The notes below the pieces were generated by a model. That model saw only the letters and a list, made by a program, of their open reading frames with translations, had not been told where the DNA came from and made no database searches. From positions 1,612,001 through 1,676,000 of the forward strand of contig OY970203.1 of NCBI GenBank assembly GCA_963708325.1: DNA of 64,000 bases, in the 5' to 3' direction. The translations under genes and the position numbers were made by a program. This stretch comes from G963708325 sp963708325. Its GTDB lineage: Bacteria; Actinomycetota; Thermoleophilia; Solirubrobacterales; 70-9. Positions 18,784-27,174 of the stretch are shown piece by piece (the stretch's first letter is position 1; each line of letters starts with the position of its first letter).

Positions 18784-20286
18784 TTGGGCTTCGAGATCGA
18801 CAGCTACGCGCGGCGGGCGGAGGACTTTCTCGCCGACCTCGACCGCGAGTACTACCTGCACTTCTCGGGGCAGAAGGACCGCTTCGAGGTGGAGCGGGTC
18901 TACGACGCCTACCCGGAGCTGTTCTCGCGTCAGTCGGTCGAGGCGCTGCGCGGGGCCGAGGCCCCGGGCGGCAGCGGGGACGGCGCCCGCAGGCTCGCCT
19001 ATCTGCTGCATTTCGCGGTCGACGGCTATCTCGGTCAGGCCACCAAGGCGGAGACGGCCGAGATCGCGCAGCGAGAGGCGCGGCTGGAGGTCGAAGTCGG
19101 CGGGGAGGGCCTGCCCTACCGCAGCGCGCCGATCGCACAGGCCAACGAGGAGGATCGCGAGCGCCGCGCCTCTCTGGAGGCGGCCCGGAACGCGGTCCTG
19201 GCCGAGCAGCTCAACCCGCTGCACCTGGAGGCGTTCGAGCGCAGCCGGGAGCTGGTTCGCGAGCTGGGCTGGCCGAGCTACCGCGACGCGTACGCCGAGC
19301 TGCGGGGCGTCGACCTCGCGGCGCTGGCCGAACAGGCGGCGGGCCTGCTGGATGCGACCGAATCCGCCTATGCGCCGATCGTGGACCCGGAGCTGGAGCC
19401 GGTCGTGGGCGCCCGTCTCGGCGAGATCCACCGGGCGGACGTGCCGCGGTTCTTTCGTGCGCCGGCGCTGGACGGCCGCTTCCCAGCCGAGCGCCTGGTC
19501 GACTCGTTCGCGCAGACCATGTCCGGGCTCGGGATCGAGCTTGGATCGCAGCGAAACGTCCATCTCGACACCGAGAGCCGGCCGAGCAAGAGCCCGCGCG
19601 CGTTCTGCGCTCCGGTCCGCGTCCCGGGCGAGGTGCACCTCGTCGTGCCCAGGGTGGGGGGCCGGGATGACTACGCGGCGCTCTTTCACGAGGGCGGCCA
19701 CACCGAGCACTACGCGAACGTCGACCCGGCTCTGGCGTTCGAGTTCCGCCAGCTTGGCGACAACTCCGTCACCGAGTCGTTCGCCTTCCTGCTCGAGCAC
19801 CTGACCGAGGACCGGGAGTGGCTCTCGGCGCGTCTTGGCGTTGAGGACCCCGCACCGGTGGCCTCGCATGCCCGGGCGGTCAAGCTGGTGATGCTGCGGC
19901 GCTACGCGGCCAAGATCGCCTACGAGCTCGAGCTCGGGGCGACGGCTGACCTCGAGGCGATGCCGCAGCGCTACGCCGAGCTGCTCGGCGGCGCCACGCG
20001 TATCGAATGGCCGCGCGTCAGCTGGCTCGCCGACGTCGACGCCGGGTACTACGTCGCCTGCTACCTGCGCGCCTGGGCGCTCGAGTCGCGCTGGCGCGCC
20101 CACCTGCGCGGGCGCTTCGGCGAGGGCTGGTTCGGGGAGCGCGAGGCCGGCGAATGGCTGGTCGGGCTGTGGCGCGAGGGCCAGCGGCTGTCGGCCGACG
20201 AGCTGCTCGCCGAGACGCTGGGCGAGGAGCTGGACCTGCGGGACCTGGCGGCGGAGTTCAGCCCAGCTTCTTCTCGACCGCGGTGA
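18784..20286 (+). CDS. M3-like zinc metallopeptidase
   Basis: About 500 residues of mostly alpha-helical oligoendopeptidase-like architecture. The zinc site is FHEGGHTEHY (HExxH variant HEGGH, two His ligands plus general-base Glu), with the third ligand likely the Glu in VTESFAFLLEHL about 30 residues later. No signal peptide, so cytoplasmic. HEGGH in place of HExxH with bulky residues is seen in M3-related families. Start is uncertain: TTG 18784 avoids overlap with the divergent methyltransferase; ATG 18748 and GTG 18727 are in frame. The last 29 bp overlap the convergent phasin-like gene. Confidence 0.78.
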   Translation: MGFEIDSYARRAEDFLADLDREYYLHFSGQKDRFEVERVYDAYPELFSRQSVEALRGAEAPGGSGDGARRLAYLLHFAVDGYLGQATKAETAEIAQREARLEVEVGGEGLPYRSAPIAQANEEDRERRASLEAARNAVLAEQLNPLHLEAFERSRELVRELGWPSYRDAYAELRGVDLAALAEQAAGLLDATESAYAPIVDPELEPVVGARLGEIHRADVPRFFRAPALDGRFPAERLVDSFAQTMSGLGIELGSQRNVHLDTESRPSKSPRAFCAPVRVPGEVHLVVPRVGGRDDYAALFHEGGHTEHYANVDPALAFEFRQLGDNSVTESFAFLLEHLTEDREWLSARLGVEDPAPVASHARAVKLVMLRRYAAKIAYELELGATADLEAMPQRYAELLGGATRIEWPRVSWLADVDAGYYVACYLRAWALESRWRAHLRGRFGEGWFGEREAGEWLVGLWREGQRLSADELLAETLGEELDLRDLAAEFSPASSRPR

Positions 20287-21013
20287 GGATTCCCTTGCGG
20301 CCCTGGTTGCGTCGCTCGTAGTCGCGCACCTTGCGCAGGTCGGCCGGCGTCAGCCCCGTGAGGCGCGACTTGATCTGGGGAACGGTGAGCTGGTCGTAGG
20401 CGGTTATCGGGAAGCTCGAGCCCACACCCGCCTGACGGCGGAGCTCGTCGGCCCGTGCGAGCGGCTGGTCGGCGGCGTCGCGGGCCGCGCGGGCCGCGCG
20501 CCCGGTGGCGGTGCGCACCTGGCGCTGGGCGCCGCGGGCAGCCGACGTGGCGCGCCGGCGGGCGGGGCGGGTGCGTCCCCGCACCTCCTTCTGCAGCTGG
20601 CCGGCCAGCCGCTCGAGGTCCTTGAGCATCGAGTCGCGCTGCTTGCGCCCGCGCGAGACCAGCTGGCTGACCAGGTCGTTGGCGTCCCTGCGGGTCATGC
20701 GGCCGCGGCCGACCGCGTCGTCGACCGCCTCCTGGAGGCGGTCGCGGGAGAGCGTGACGCTGCGTTCGAGGCTGTCCCGGAAGGCCTGGACGCTCTTGTC
20801 GACGCGTCTCTGCGCGGCCGCCGAGCCGCTCTGCGCCGAGGGCCTGCGGGCGGTCGTACGCCCGCCGGAGCGCTTCGTGGAGCGAGCCGTGCCGCGCTTT
20901 GCGGATGCGCTGCGCTTTGCGGATGCGCTGCGCTTTGCGGATGCGCTGCGCTTTGCGGCGGTCGAGCGCGGGCGCGCGCCGCCGGTCTTTCTCGATCTCG
21001 AGCCGTTGGCCAT
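20258..21013 (-). CDS. phasin/histone-like Lys-Ala-rich protein
   Basis: 251 residues. N-terminal quarter is a basic low-complexity tail with three and a half tandem AKRSAS repeats, resembling the Lys/Ala tails of actinobacterial nucleoid proteins. The centre (RVDKSVQAFRDSLERSVTLSR onward) is a phasin-like amphipathic helical region with RGRMTRRDANDLVSQLVSRG. The C-terminus (LTVPQIKSRLTGLTPADLRKVRDYERR) is a conserved helical module found at the end of such proteins. AGGAGG five bases ahead of the ATG at 21013 fixes the start. Probably granule- or DNA-associated; no storage-polymer genes are adjacent. Confidence 0.72.
   Translation of the reverse strand: MANGSRSRKTGGARPRSTAAKRSASAKRSASAKRSASAKRGTARSTKRSGGRTTARRPSAQSGSAAAQRRVDKSVQAFRDSLERSVTLSRDRLQEAVDDAVGRGRMTRRDANDLVSQLVSRGRKQRDSMLKDLERLAGQLQKEVRGRTRPARRRATSAARGAQRQVRTATGRAARAARDAADQPLARADELRRQAGVGSSFPITAYDQLTVPQIKSRLTGLTPADLRKVRDYERRNQGRKGILTAVEKKLG
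20894..20957. repeat. tandem 18-bp repeat inside the phasin-like gene
   Basis: Three identical 18-bp units (20894-20911, 20912-20929, 20930-20947) plus a 10-bp partial unit, encoding the AKRSAS repeat. Perfect identity at the DNA level implies recent slippage, so copy number probably varies between strains. Confidence 0.9.
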
Positions 21014-21093
21014 CGGTCCTCCTGGAGCGTCGCTTTCCCGGCGCACTATCTCACCCCCGGACGGGCGCCGTAAAGTGCGGTGGCGAGCTTGCG

Positions 21094-21909
21094 TCAGCGA
21101 AGCTCGAACGTGGCCGCGACGGGCGCATGGTCGGACAGCCGGATGCGGAGGCCGTCGATCCCGGCGGGCACGTCACGCGCCTCCGCCGGCCACGGCCGCG
21201 GCGGGTCGATGACGTCCGGGCCGCGCGCGAGCAGGTGGTCGATCGCGGCGGCGCCGGTGGGCGCGGCGAGACCGAAGCGGTCGGAGAGCGCCTCGAAGAC
21301 GTCGCCGTCCCGCGGGCGCAGGTTCAGGTCGCCGCCGAAGATCAGGGGAGCGGCGCCGGCCCAGGCGACCGCGGCGCCGGCGGCACCGAGGACGTCGTCC
21401 GCCGCCGCCTGCGGATCGTGGGCGGTGGCGTGGAGGTTTGCGACGCAGAGCCCGCAGTCGAGGCGGGTGAACGCCATCGTGCGCCGCTCCGGTGGCGGCT
21501 TGTGGATCGCGATCTCACGGCGCTCGGCGATCTGCCCGGCCCCTGCGCGCACGAGGGTGGTGTTCGAGCCGCCCTCGCCGGAGGCGATCAGGTCGGGGTT
21601 GATCCGCGCGGCGAGGGCTCGCAGCCGGCCATGCGAGTTGCGCGACGTGAGCGAGACGTGGGCCTCTGCCGAGCAGGCGTCCGCAAGCGCTTCCACCCAG
21701 GAGGAAGGGCACTCCTGCAGCAGCGCGACGTCCCAGTCGGCGGCGGCCAGCAGGGAGGCGAACTCCGCCCGCAGGGGACGGTTGACCTGGACGTGGGTGG
21801 CGCCCCGCTCGGTGACGCGCAGCAGGCGCGAGCGCCAGGTGGCCAGCGACGGATCGGGCGGAGCGTCACGACCGTGGAAGAGGTTCCATGTGATCGCGCG
21901 GATACGCAC
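21094..21909 (-). CDS. endonuclease/exonuclease/phosphatase-family hydrolase
   Basis: Metal-dependent phosphoesterase fold of 271 residues. Motifs in order: RAITWNLFHGRD (Asn ligand), DVALLQECP (catalytic Glu), LCVANLHATAH, LIFGGDLNLRPRDGD (GDxN) and IRLSDHAPVAATFEL (SDH). Substrates in this superfamily range from DNA to phospholipids and inositol phosphates, and no specific assignment is possible. GTG 21909 starts right at the first conserved strand. It is divergent from argF with about 70 bp between. Confidence 0.83.
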   Translation of the reverse strand: MRIRAITWNLFHGRDAPPDPSLATWRSRLLRVTERGATHVQVNRPLRAEFASLLAAADWDVALLQECPSSWVEALADACSAEAHVSLTSRNSHGRLRALAARINPDLIASGEGGSNTTLVRAGAGQIAERREIAIHKPPPERRTMAFTRLDCGLCVANLHATAHDPQAAADDVLGAAGAAVAWAGAAPLIFGGDLNLRPRDGDVFEALSDRFGLAAPTGAAAIDHLLARGPDVIDPPRPWPAEARDVPAGIDGLRIRLSDHAPVAATFELR

Positions 21910-21980
21910 GCGCGTAGTATCCGCGGCTTCCCGTGGCGGCTCCCGGAAGGGAGTCGGCACTGCCCGCAACGGAGGCGAGC

Positions 21981-22865
21981 ATGCCGAGGCATTTCCTCAC
22001 CGGTGAGGAGCTGAGCGCCGACGAGATCGACGCTCTGCTTCGTCGCGCGCTCGAGCTGAAGCGCGGTCGCGCGCCGGGCGAGGGGCGCGACTCGCTGTCG
22101 GGGATGTCGGTGGCGCTGCTGTTCGAGAAGCCCTCCACGCGGACCCGCATCTCCTTCGAGGTCGGGGTGGCGGAGCTGGGCGGGACGCCGGTGGCGCTGC
22201 GCGGCGACGAGCTCCAGCTGACGAGGGGAGAGTCGCCGCGCGACACGGCGCTGGTCCTGTCGCGCTACGTGCACGGGATCGTCGTGCGGGCGGGGTCGCA
22301 CGCAATCGTCCGGGAGCTGGCGGAGTACTCCACGGTGCCGGTGATCAACGCGCTCACCCCCGAGCACCATCCCTGCCAGGCGCTGGCCGATCTGCTCACC
22401 CTGCGCGAGCGCTTCGGCGAGCTCTCCGGCCTGCGGCTCGCCTACGTCGGCGACGGCAACAACGTCGCCCGCTCGCTGGCGATCGCGGGCGGCACCGCCG
22501 GTATGACCGTGGCGGTGGCGTCGCCGGACGGCTACTCGCTCGAGGACGGCCTCGGGGTGGATGCGAGCGGCGACCCGCGCGCCGCGGTCGCCGGCGCCGA
22601 CGCGATCTACACCGACGTCTGGGTGAGCATGGGCGACGAGGGCGAGACCGAGCGCCGGCGGGCCGAGCTCGCCCCCTACAGGGTGGACGCCGAGCTGGTG
22701 GCGGCGGCGTCGGAGCGCGCGGTCGTGCTCCACTGCCTGCCCGCCCATCCGGGGGAGGAGATCGCCGAGGACGTGCTCTACGGCGAGCGCTCGGCGGTCT
22801 GGGACCAGGCCGAGAACCGACTCCATGCCCAGAAGGCGCTGCTGGAGATGCTCCTGGCCGGCTGA
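21981..22865 (+). CDS. argF: ornithine carbamoyltransferase
   Basis: Converts ornithine and carbamoyl phosphate to citrulline in arginine synthesis. 294 residues, typical. The carbamoyl-phosphate site is FEKPSTRTRISFE; HPCQALADLLT follows; the ornithine and cysteine loop is VLHCLPAHPGEE. GGAGG lies just ahead of the ATG at 21981. It is isolated from other arg genes here, and no ARG box was recognised in the short upstream gap. Confidence 0.95.
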   Translation: MPRHFLTGEELSADEIDALLRRALELKRGRAPGEGRDSLSGMSVALLFEKPSTRTRISFEVGVAELGGTPVALRGDELQLTRGESPRDTALVLSRYVHGIVVRAGSHAIVRELAEYSTVPVINALTPEHHPCQALADLLTLRERFGELSGLRLAYVGDGNNVARSLAIAGGTAGMTVAVASPDGYSLEDGLGVDASGDPRAAVAGADAIYTDVWVSMGDEGETERRRAELAPYRVDAELVAAASERAVVLHCLPAHPGEEIAEDVLYGERSAVWDQAENRLHAQKALLEMLLAG

Positions 22866-22903
22866 AGAGTGTGGGCCGCGGCTGCCGTGGGAAGCTGTGA
22901 GGG

Positions 22904-23245
22904 ATGGCGACGCTCGAGGACTACAGCTTCGGCAGCCTGCGCGTGGACGGCGCCGAGCACACCCGCGACGTGATCGTGCTGCCGACCCGGGTGGTCGGGG
23001 AGTGGTGGCGGCGCGACGGCCATTCGCTGGCGATCGAGGACCTCGAAGAGGTGATCGACGAGCTGCCCGAGCGGCTGATCGTCGGCTGCGGCGCCCACGG
23101 CCGGCTTCACCCGGACCCCTCGGTCGTCGAGGCCCTGGCGGCGCGCGGCGTGGAGATGGAGGCGCTGCCGACCGCCGACGCCGTCGAGCGCTACCGCGAG
23201 TCCGACCCCGCCCGCACGGCGGCGGCGCTGCACCTCACCTGCTGA
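22904..23245 (+). CDS. MTH938-like (NDUFAF3-fold) conserved protein
   Basis: 113-residue single-domain protein. The family pattern is clear: YSFGSLRVDGAEHTRDVIV, WWRRDGHSLAIEDLEEVI, RLIVGCGAHGRLHPD, and the terminal AALHLTC. Members occur across bacteria, archaea and mitochondria (complex I assembly factor 3), without an established biochemical role in bacteria. It follows argF by 38 bp, possibly in the same transcript. Confidence 0.8.
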   Translation: MATLEDYSFGSLRVDGAEHTRDVIVLPTRVVGEWWRRDGHSLAIEDLEEVIDELPERLIVGCGAHGRLHPDPSVVEALAARGVEMEALPTADAVERYRESDPARTAAALHLTC

Positions 23246-23329
23246 AACGACTCGCCATCAGTCGAGCCAGCGTGGCTCCCGACGGCAAACTGGTTGCGCG
23301 TGCTTCGCATCTAGACTGAGAAATCGGCT

Positions 23330-23400
23330 GGCCCCGTCGTCTAGTGGTAGGACACGAGGTTTTCGTCCTCGGAGCACCGGTTCGATTCCGGTCGGGGCTA
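23330..23400 (+). tRNA. tRNA-Glu(TTC)
   Basis: A 71-nt cloverleaf. Acceptor GGCCCCG pairs with CGGGGCT (a G-U at the end), the anticodon stem CGAGG/CCTCG encloses loop TTTTCGT giving anticodon TTC, and the T arm is CCGGTTCGATTCCGG. CCA is not encoded. lgt begins six bases after the tRNA. Confidence 0.95.
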
Positions 23401-23406
23401 TAACGC

Positions 23407-24168
23407 ATGCAACCCGAGCTCCACCTAGGCCCGCTCACCCTCAAGACCTTCGGGATCATGTTCGCGCTCGCCTTCCTGGCGGCCGGAGCGGTGATCGCCC
23501 GCCGCCTGCGCGAATGGGACCTGCCTACCGACTGGGCCTACGAGATCGTCTTCGCGGCGCTGGTCGGCGGCGTCGTCGGCGCCCGCCTCTACTACATCGT
23601 CCAGAACTGGGACACGGTCCACAACGACCTCGCCGGCAACGTCTTCTCCGGCTCCGGCCTCGTCTGGTACGGCGGCGCGATCGGCGGCGCGATCGGCGTC
23701 CTGCTTTGGGCGCGCTACCGCGACCTCCTCTCCCTGCGGTTGCTCGACCTCGTCTCCGTCCCGCTTGCGCTCGGCTACGCGATCGGGCGGATCGGCTGCC
23801 AGCTCTCCGGCGACGGCGACTACGGGATCGCCTGGAACGGCCCCTGGGCGATGTCGTATCCGAACGGCACCGTCCCCACCCACCAGGAGGTCCATCCGAC
23901 GCCCGTCTACGAGACGCTGGCGATGGGCCTGGTCGCCCTGCTGCTGTGGCGCTGGCGCGACCGCTTCCGTCCCGGAATCCTCTTCGCGATCTACCTCGTC
24001 CTGGCGGGAACGGAGCGCTTTCTGGTCGAGTTCATCCGCCGCAACGACAGCGTCGTCGCCGGCCTCACCCAGCCCCAGCTGGAGAGCCTGGCGATGATCG
24101 CCGTCGGCGCCGTCTGGATCGCGGTCAAGCACCGCCGCGAGGGCGTGGTGCGGCCGGCGGCAGCGTAG
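23407..24168 (+). CDS. lgt: prolipoprotein diacylglyceryl transferase
   Basis: Integral membrane enzyme that adds diacylglycerol to the lipobox cysteine of prelipoproteins. 253 residues with seven hydrophobic segments. The Lgt signature is present as GRIGCQLSGDGDYG; GSGLVWYGGAIGG and the conserved R/E residues near the C-terminus (AGTERFLVEFIRRND) also fit. Lipoproteins such as PotD and the island lipoprotein at 29569 would be its clients. Confidence 0.95.
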   Translation: MQPELHLGPLTLKTFGIMFALAFLAAGAVIARRLREWDLPTDWAYEIVFAALVGGVVGARLYYIVQNWDTVHNDLAGNVFSGSGLVWYGGAIGGAIGVLLWARYRDLLSLRLLDLVSVPLALGYAIGRIGCQLSGDGDYGIAWNGPWAMSYPNGTVPTHQEVHPTPVYETLAMGLVALLLWRWRDRFRPGILFAIYLVLAGTERFLVEFIRRNDSVVAGLTQPQLESLAMIAVGAVWIAVKHRREGVVRPAAA

Positions 24169-24177
24169 GGCGTATCC

Positions 24178-25035
24178 CTACGCGTCCGCTTCGCCTATCC
24201 CGGCTTGCCGGCCCGCCGGCGAACGTCCACGTACCCGCGCGGCGACCCCTTCGACGAGCAGGGTCAGCGCGAAGACCGCCGCCGCCTCCAGCACGATCGC
24301 GCCGCCCGCGGCGAGGTCGAGGTAATAGGCGATAACAACGCCGGACACAGCGATTGCGCAGCCGAGCCCGACGGAGAGCAGCAGCGCGGAGCGGAGGCTG
24401 CCGGCGATCCGGGACGCTGTCATGGCCGGAAGCGCCATCAGCGCCGCGATCAACAGGATCCCGACGACGCGCATCGAGATCGCGATCGTGACGCCGGCCA
24501 ACCCCGCCAGGCAGACGTTGACCGCGGTCACGGGCACGCCGCTCACCCGCGCCGCCTCCTCATCGACCGCGACCGCGACGAGGGCTCGGTAGAGCAAGAC
24601 GATCACACCGATCCCCGCCAGCCCGAGGACGGCGATCAGCGCCAGGTCCCCGCGGGTGACGGTGAGGATCGACCCGAACAGGAACGAGAAGAGGTTCGCG
24701 TTGAGACGGTTCGCTGCCGAGATCATCACCACTCCGGCGGCGATCCCGCCGTAGAAGAACAGCGCCAGCGCCTGGTCGCCGGCGGTCTTTCTTAGGCCGC
24801 GGAGCTGCTCGATCCCGATCGCGCCAGCCACCGAAGCGACCAATGCGGTCGCCACCGGGGGAAGGCCGAGCAGGTAGCCAGCGGCGACCCCGGCGAAGGC
24901 GATGTGGCCGATGCCGTCGCCGATCAGACTGAGCTGCCGCTGCACCAAGAAGAAGCCGACGGCCGGCGCCAGGATGCCCACGATCGCGGCGGCGAGCAGC
25001 GCCAGGCGCATGAACTCGAAGTCAAGAATGGACAT
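24178..25035 (-). CDS. znuB: zinc/manganese ABC transporter permease (ZnuB-like)
   Basis: ABC-3 family permease of 285 residues with 8-9 hydrophobic helices. Family landmarks are LIGDGIGHIAFAGVAAGYLLG and a cytoplasmic loop LLYRALVAVAVDEEAARVSGV. The ATG at 25035 is chosen over an upstream alternative because it gives the standard N-terminus and overlaps the ATPase gene by 14 bp. Third gene of the zur-controlled znuACB operon. Confidence 0.93.
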   Translation of the reverse strand: MSILDFEFMRLALLAAAIVGILAPAVGFFLVQRQLSLIGDGIGHIAFAGVAAGYLLGLPPVATALVASVAGAIGIEQLRGLRKTAGDQALALFFYGGIAAGVVMISAANRLNANLFSFLFGSILTVTRGDLALIAVLGLAGIGVIVLLYRALVAVAVDEEAARVSGVPVTAVNVCLAGLAGVTIAISMRVVGILLIAALMALPAMTASRIAGSLRSALLLSVGLGCAIAVSGVVIAYYLDLAAGGAIVLEAAAVFALTLLVEGVAARVRGRSPAGRQAGIGEADA

Positions 25036-25738
25036 GCGAGGGGTCGTGCAAGCCCGCCGCCAGGGCACCGGGGGCGCCGTCGAAGGCGATGCCGCCGCGA
25101 ATGATCAGGAGCCGCTCGACGTAGGGCTCGATCGCTCCAAACTCGTGCGAGACGTACAGGATCGTGACGCTGAGGTCGCGCCGCAGTCGGTCGACGAGGG
25201 CGGCGAGCGCCTCCTGTGCGCTCGCGTCGACCCCTGCCGACGGCTCGTCGAGAATCAGTAGCTGCGGCTCCGCGGCAAGGGCCTTCGCAATGAACGCGCG
25301 CTGGCGCTGCCCGCCGGACAGCTTGGTCAGCGGCCGGCCGGCTAGATCCGCGAGGCCGACACGCTCGATCGCCGTGACGACGGCGTCCTCGTCGTCGCGA
25401 TTCGGCGCTCGCAGCACCCCGCCGACCGCGACGCGACCGACCGAAACCAGCTCGCGCACCGTGATCGGCGAGCTCAGCGCGGCGTCCGCCCGCTGCGGCA
25501 GGTATCCGATCCGCTTGTCGCCCCGCGCCTGGCGCACCGGAGCGCCGAAGAGGTCGACGCGCCCTCGCGTCGGCCGCTCCAATCCGACGATGAGACGGAT
25601 CAACGTCGTCTTCCCGCCGCCATTCGGGCCGGCGATCGCGACGAGCTGTCCGGCGTCGATCTCCAGGTCGACGCTGTCGAGCACCGGCGGCCCGTGGTCG
25701 TAGGCAAACGAGACGTCTCGCAGGTGGACTACCGACAT
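25022..25738 (-). CDS. znuC: zinc/manganese ABC transporter ATPase (ZnuC-like)
   Basis: 238-residue ABC ATPase: Walker A GPNGGGKTTL, Q-loop region YLPQRAD, signature LSGGQRQRAFIAKAL, Walker B LLILDEPSAGVD and H-loop YVSHEF. Ends in a His-containing tail (HDPSHVHS). It overlaps znuA by 10 bp and znuB by 14 bp, so the three are one coupled unit. Confidence 0.95.
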   Translation of the reverse strand: MSVVHLRDVSFAYDHGPPVLDSVDLEIDAGQLVAIAGPNGGGKTTLIRLIVGLERPTRGRVDLFGAPVRQARGDKRIGYLPQRADAALSSPITVRELVSVGRVAVGGVLRAPNRDDEDAVVTAIERVGLADLAGRPLTKLSGGQRQRAFIAKALAAEPQLLILDEPSAGVDASAQEALAALVDRLRRDLSVTILYVSHEFGAIEPYVERLLIIRGGIAFDGAPGALAAGLHDPSHVHS

Positions 25739-26598
25739 CCGAGTCCGGCGCGCAGCGCGTTCAGGTTCTCCCGCATCAACGAGAAGTAGTCCTTGCCCTG
25801 GCTCGCCTCCTTTGATGTCAGGCCCTCGATCGGATCCAGGACAGCCGTCCGCGCGCCGGTCTCGCGGGCGACGGTGTCGGTCAGGCGCGGCGACAGCAGG
25901 GTCTCGCCGAACACCGTACTGGCGCCCGACCGCCGCACCCTGTCGATCACGTCGCGCAGGGCGCGCGGGCTGGGCTCGGCCTCCGGAGAAAGGCCGAGCA
26001 CGGCGATCTGGCGAAGGCCGTAGCGCCTCGCCAGATAGCCGAACGCCTCGTGGCTGGTGACGATCTCGTGGCGACGGCAGTGCGCCAAACCGGCACGGTA
26101 GGCGCGGTCCAGCGAGCGTATCCGCCCGACCAGCGGGCCGGCCGCATCCTCGCGGTCCATTGCGACGGCGATTCGCCGCACCAGCTTCGCGTAGCGCCAC
26201 GGGTCGAGCCAGACGTGCGGGTCGTCGCCGTGCACGTCCAGCCCCGGCGTGTCGAGCAGCTCGACAACCCGCGCCGCTCCGGTGTCGGCGGCACGCTCGA
26301 GCTGAGGTTGGAAGCCCCTGCCCATCAGCAGCACCAGGTCAGCCGACTGCAACCGCTCCACGTCACCCGAGCTGACCTCGAGGTCGTGGGGCTCCACCCC
26401 GGGCGGCGTCAGGTTGTCGACCGTGAGGTTGGGCCCGCCGATCTGCTGGGCGGCGAAGGCCAGCGGGTAGAACCCCGCGACGACGTCGTGGGGATGCGTC
26501 TCGCTGCGTGCCGCCGGCCCGGAGTCCCGCGCCAGCACCCAGCCGATCGCGGCTGCACCGAGAAACAGGGAAGAAATGAGAATGATTCTCGTTCTCAC
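25729..26598 (-). CDS. znuA: zinc ABC transporter substrate-binding protein (ZnuA-like)
   Basis: Cluster A-I metal-binding protein, 289 residues. An N-terminal signal or anchor helix (RIILISSLFLGAAAIGWVLA) lacks a lipobox. Metal ligands expected of the family are the His in GVEPHDLE, His in DPHVWLDP, His in VTSHEAFGYLARRYG and the Asp in AVLDPIEG. The usual His-rich loop is reduced to DVHGDDPH. The GTG at 26598 lies only eight bases after a -10-like TATGAT, suggesting a leaderless message. The Zur-type palindrome falls within its first codons. Confidence 0.9.
   Translation of the reverse strand: MRTRIILISSLFLGAAAIGWVLARDSGPAARSETHPHDVVAGFYPLAFAAQQIGGPNLTVDNLTPPGVEPHDLEVSSGDVERLQSADLVLLMGRGFQPQLERAADTGAARVVELLDTPGLDVHGDDPHVWLDPWRYAKLVRRIAVAMDREDAAGPLVGRIRSLDRAYRAGLAHCRRHEIVTSHEAFGYLARRYGLRQIAVLGLSPEAEPSPRALRDVIDRVRRSGASTVFGETLLSPRLTDTVARETGARTAVLDPIEGLTSKEASQGKDYFSLMRENLNALRAGLGCR
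26578..26590. promoter_or_regulatory. Zur/Fur-type palindrome in the znuA-zur promoter
   Basis: A perfect 13-bp palindrome GAGAATGATTCTC at 26578-26590, similar to Fur-family boxes. It covers the probable -35 region of the zur promoter and codons 3-7 of znuA, so one bound dimer could block both genes. Zinc dependence is inferred from neighbours. Confidence 0.65.
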
Positions 26599-26605
26599 TG
26601 GCCGC

Positions 26606-26612
26606 TATCATA
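26606..26612. promoter_or_regulatory. shared bidirectional -10 element
   Basis: The 7-bp core TATCATA reads TATCAT towards zur (26606-26611) and TATGAT towards znuA (26612-26607), inside the 11-bp palindrome GCTATCATAGC. The start codons lie 7 and 8 bases away on each side, so both mRNAs would be leaderless. Confidence 0.5.
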
Positions 26613-26618
26613 GCGCCG

Positions 26619-27059
26619 ATGGCCGCTTCATCACCCGACACCGAATCGCTGACGCGCCGACTGACGTCAGCGGGGGTGAAGCCGAGCGCGAACAGGCTCG
26701 CCGTTCTGGCCGAGCTCGCCGCGGAGCCCGACGACGCGACCGCCCAGGTCATCCACCGCCGGCTCGCCGGCGGCGATCGTCCGGTCGGCCTGGCGACCGT
26801 CTATCGGGCGCTCCGCACTCTGAGCGACGCAGGTGTGGTCGATGCTCTGCCGCACGGGTCGACCGAGACGTGCTACCGGCTATGCGGCTTGGACCACCAC
26901 CATCACCTCGTCTGCAAGGGGTGTCATCGCGTCGTCGAGCTGCGCGGCTGTCCGGCCGAGAGGTGGGCCGAGCGGGAGGCCGGTAAGAACGGATTCGTCG
27001 TCACCGGGCACCAGCTCGAGGTGAGCGGGCTGTGCGCGACCTGCCGGCAAGCGGCCTAA
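26619..27059 (+). CDS. zur: Fur-family metalloregulator, probably Zur
   Basis: 146-residue Fur-fold repressor. The DNA-binding domain includes VGLATVYRALRTLSDAGVV. The dimerisation domain has the sensory histidine cluster DHHHHLVCKGCHRVVEL and structural zinc cysteines CKGC and CATC. Its placement head-to-head with znuABC over a Fur-type palindrome argues for zinc sensing (Zur) rather than iron; this is context inference. Confidence 0.9.
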   Translation: MAASSPDTESLTRRLTSAGVKPSANRLAVLAELAAEPDDATAQVIHRRLAGGDRPVGLATVYRALRTLSDAGVVDALPHGSTETCYRLCGLDHHHHLVCKGCHRVVELRGCPAERWAEREAGKNGFVVTGHQLEVSGLCATCRQAA

Positions 27060-27082
27060 CGCCGCGCCGCTGAGAGTCCGCC

Positions 27083-27098
27083 GCCGGCGGTCGCCGGC
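27083..27098. terminator. hairpin between zur and the SDR gene
   Basis: GCCGGC, loop GGTC, GCCGGC followed by TT, 24 bases past the zur stop and between convergent genes. A short stem without a long T-run, hence a weak intrinsic terminator at best. Confidence 0.35.
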
Positions 27099-27174
27099 TT
27101 GTCCGAGCCGCTCATCGTGCTGGCCGGCCGGTCATCCCACCATCCATGCGCTGAGCGCACATGGGGGGCGGGGT

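Noticed and set aside
20894..20957. Tandem 18-bp repeats as a CRISPR array
   Set aside because: Units are contiguous without spacers and are in frame within a coding sequence.
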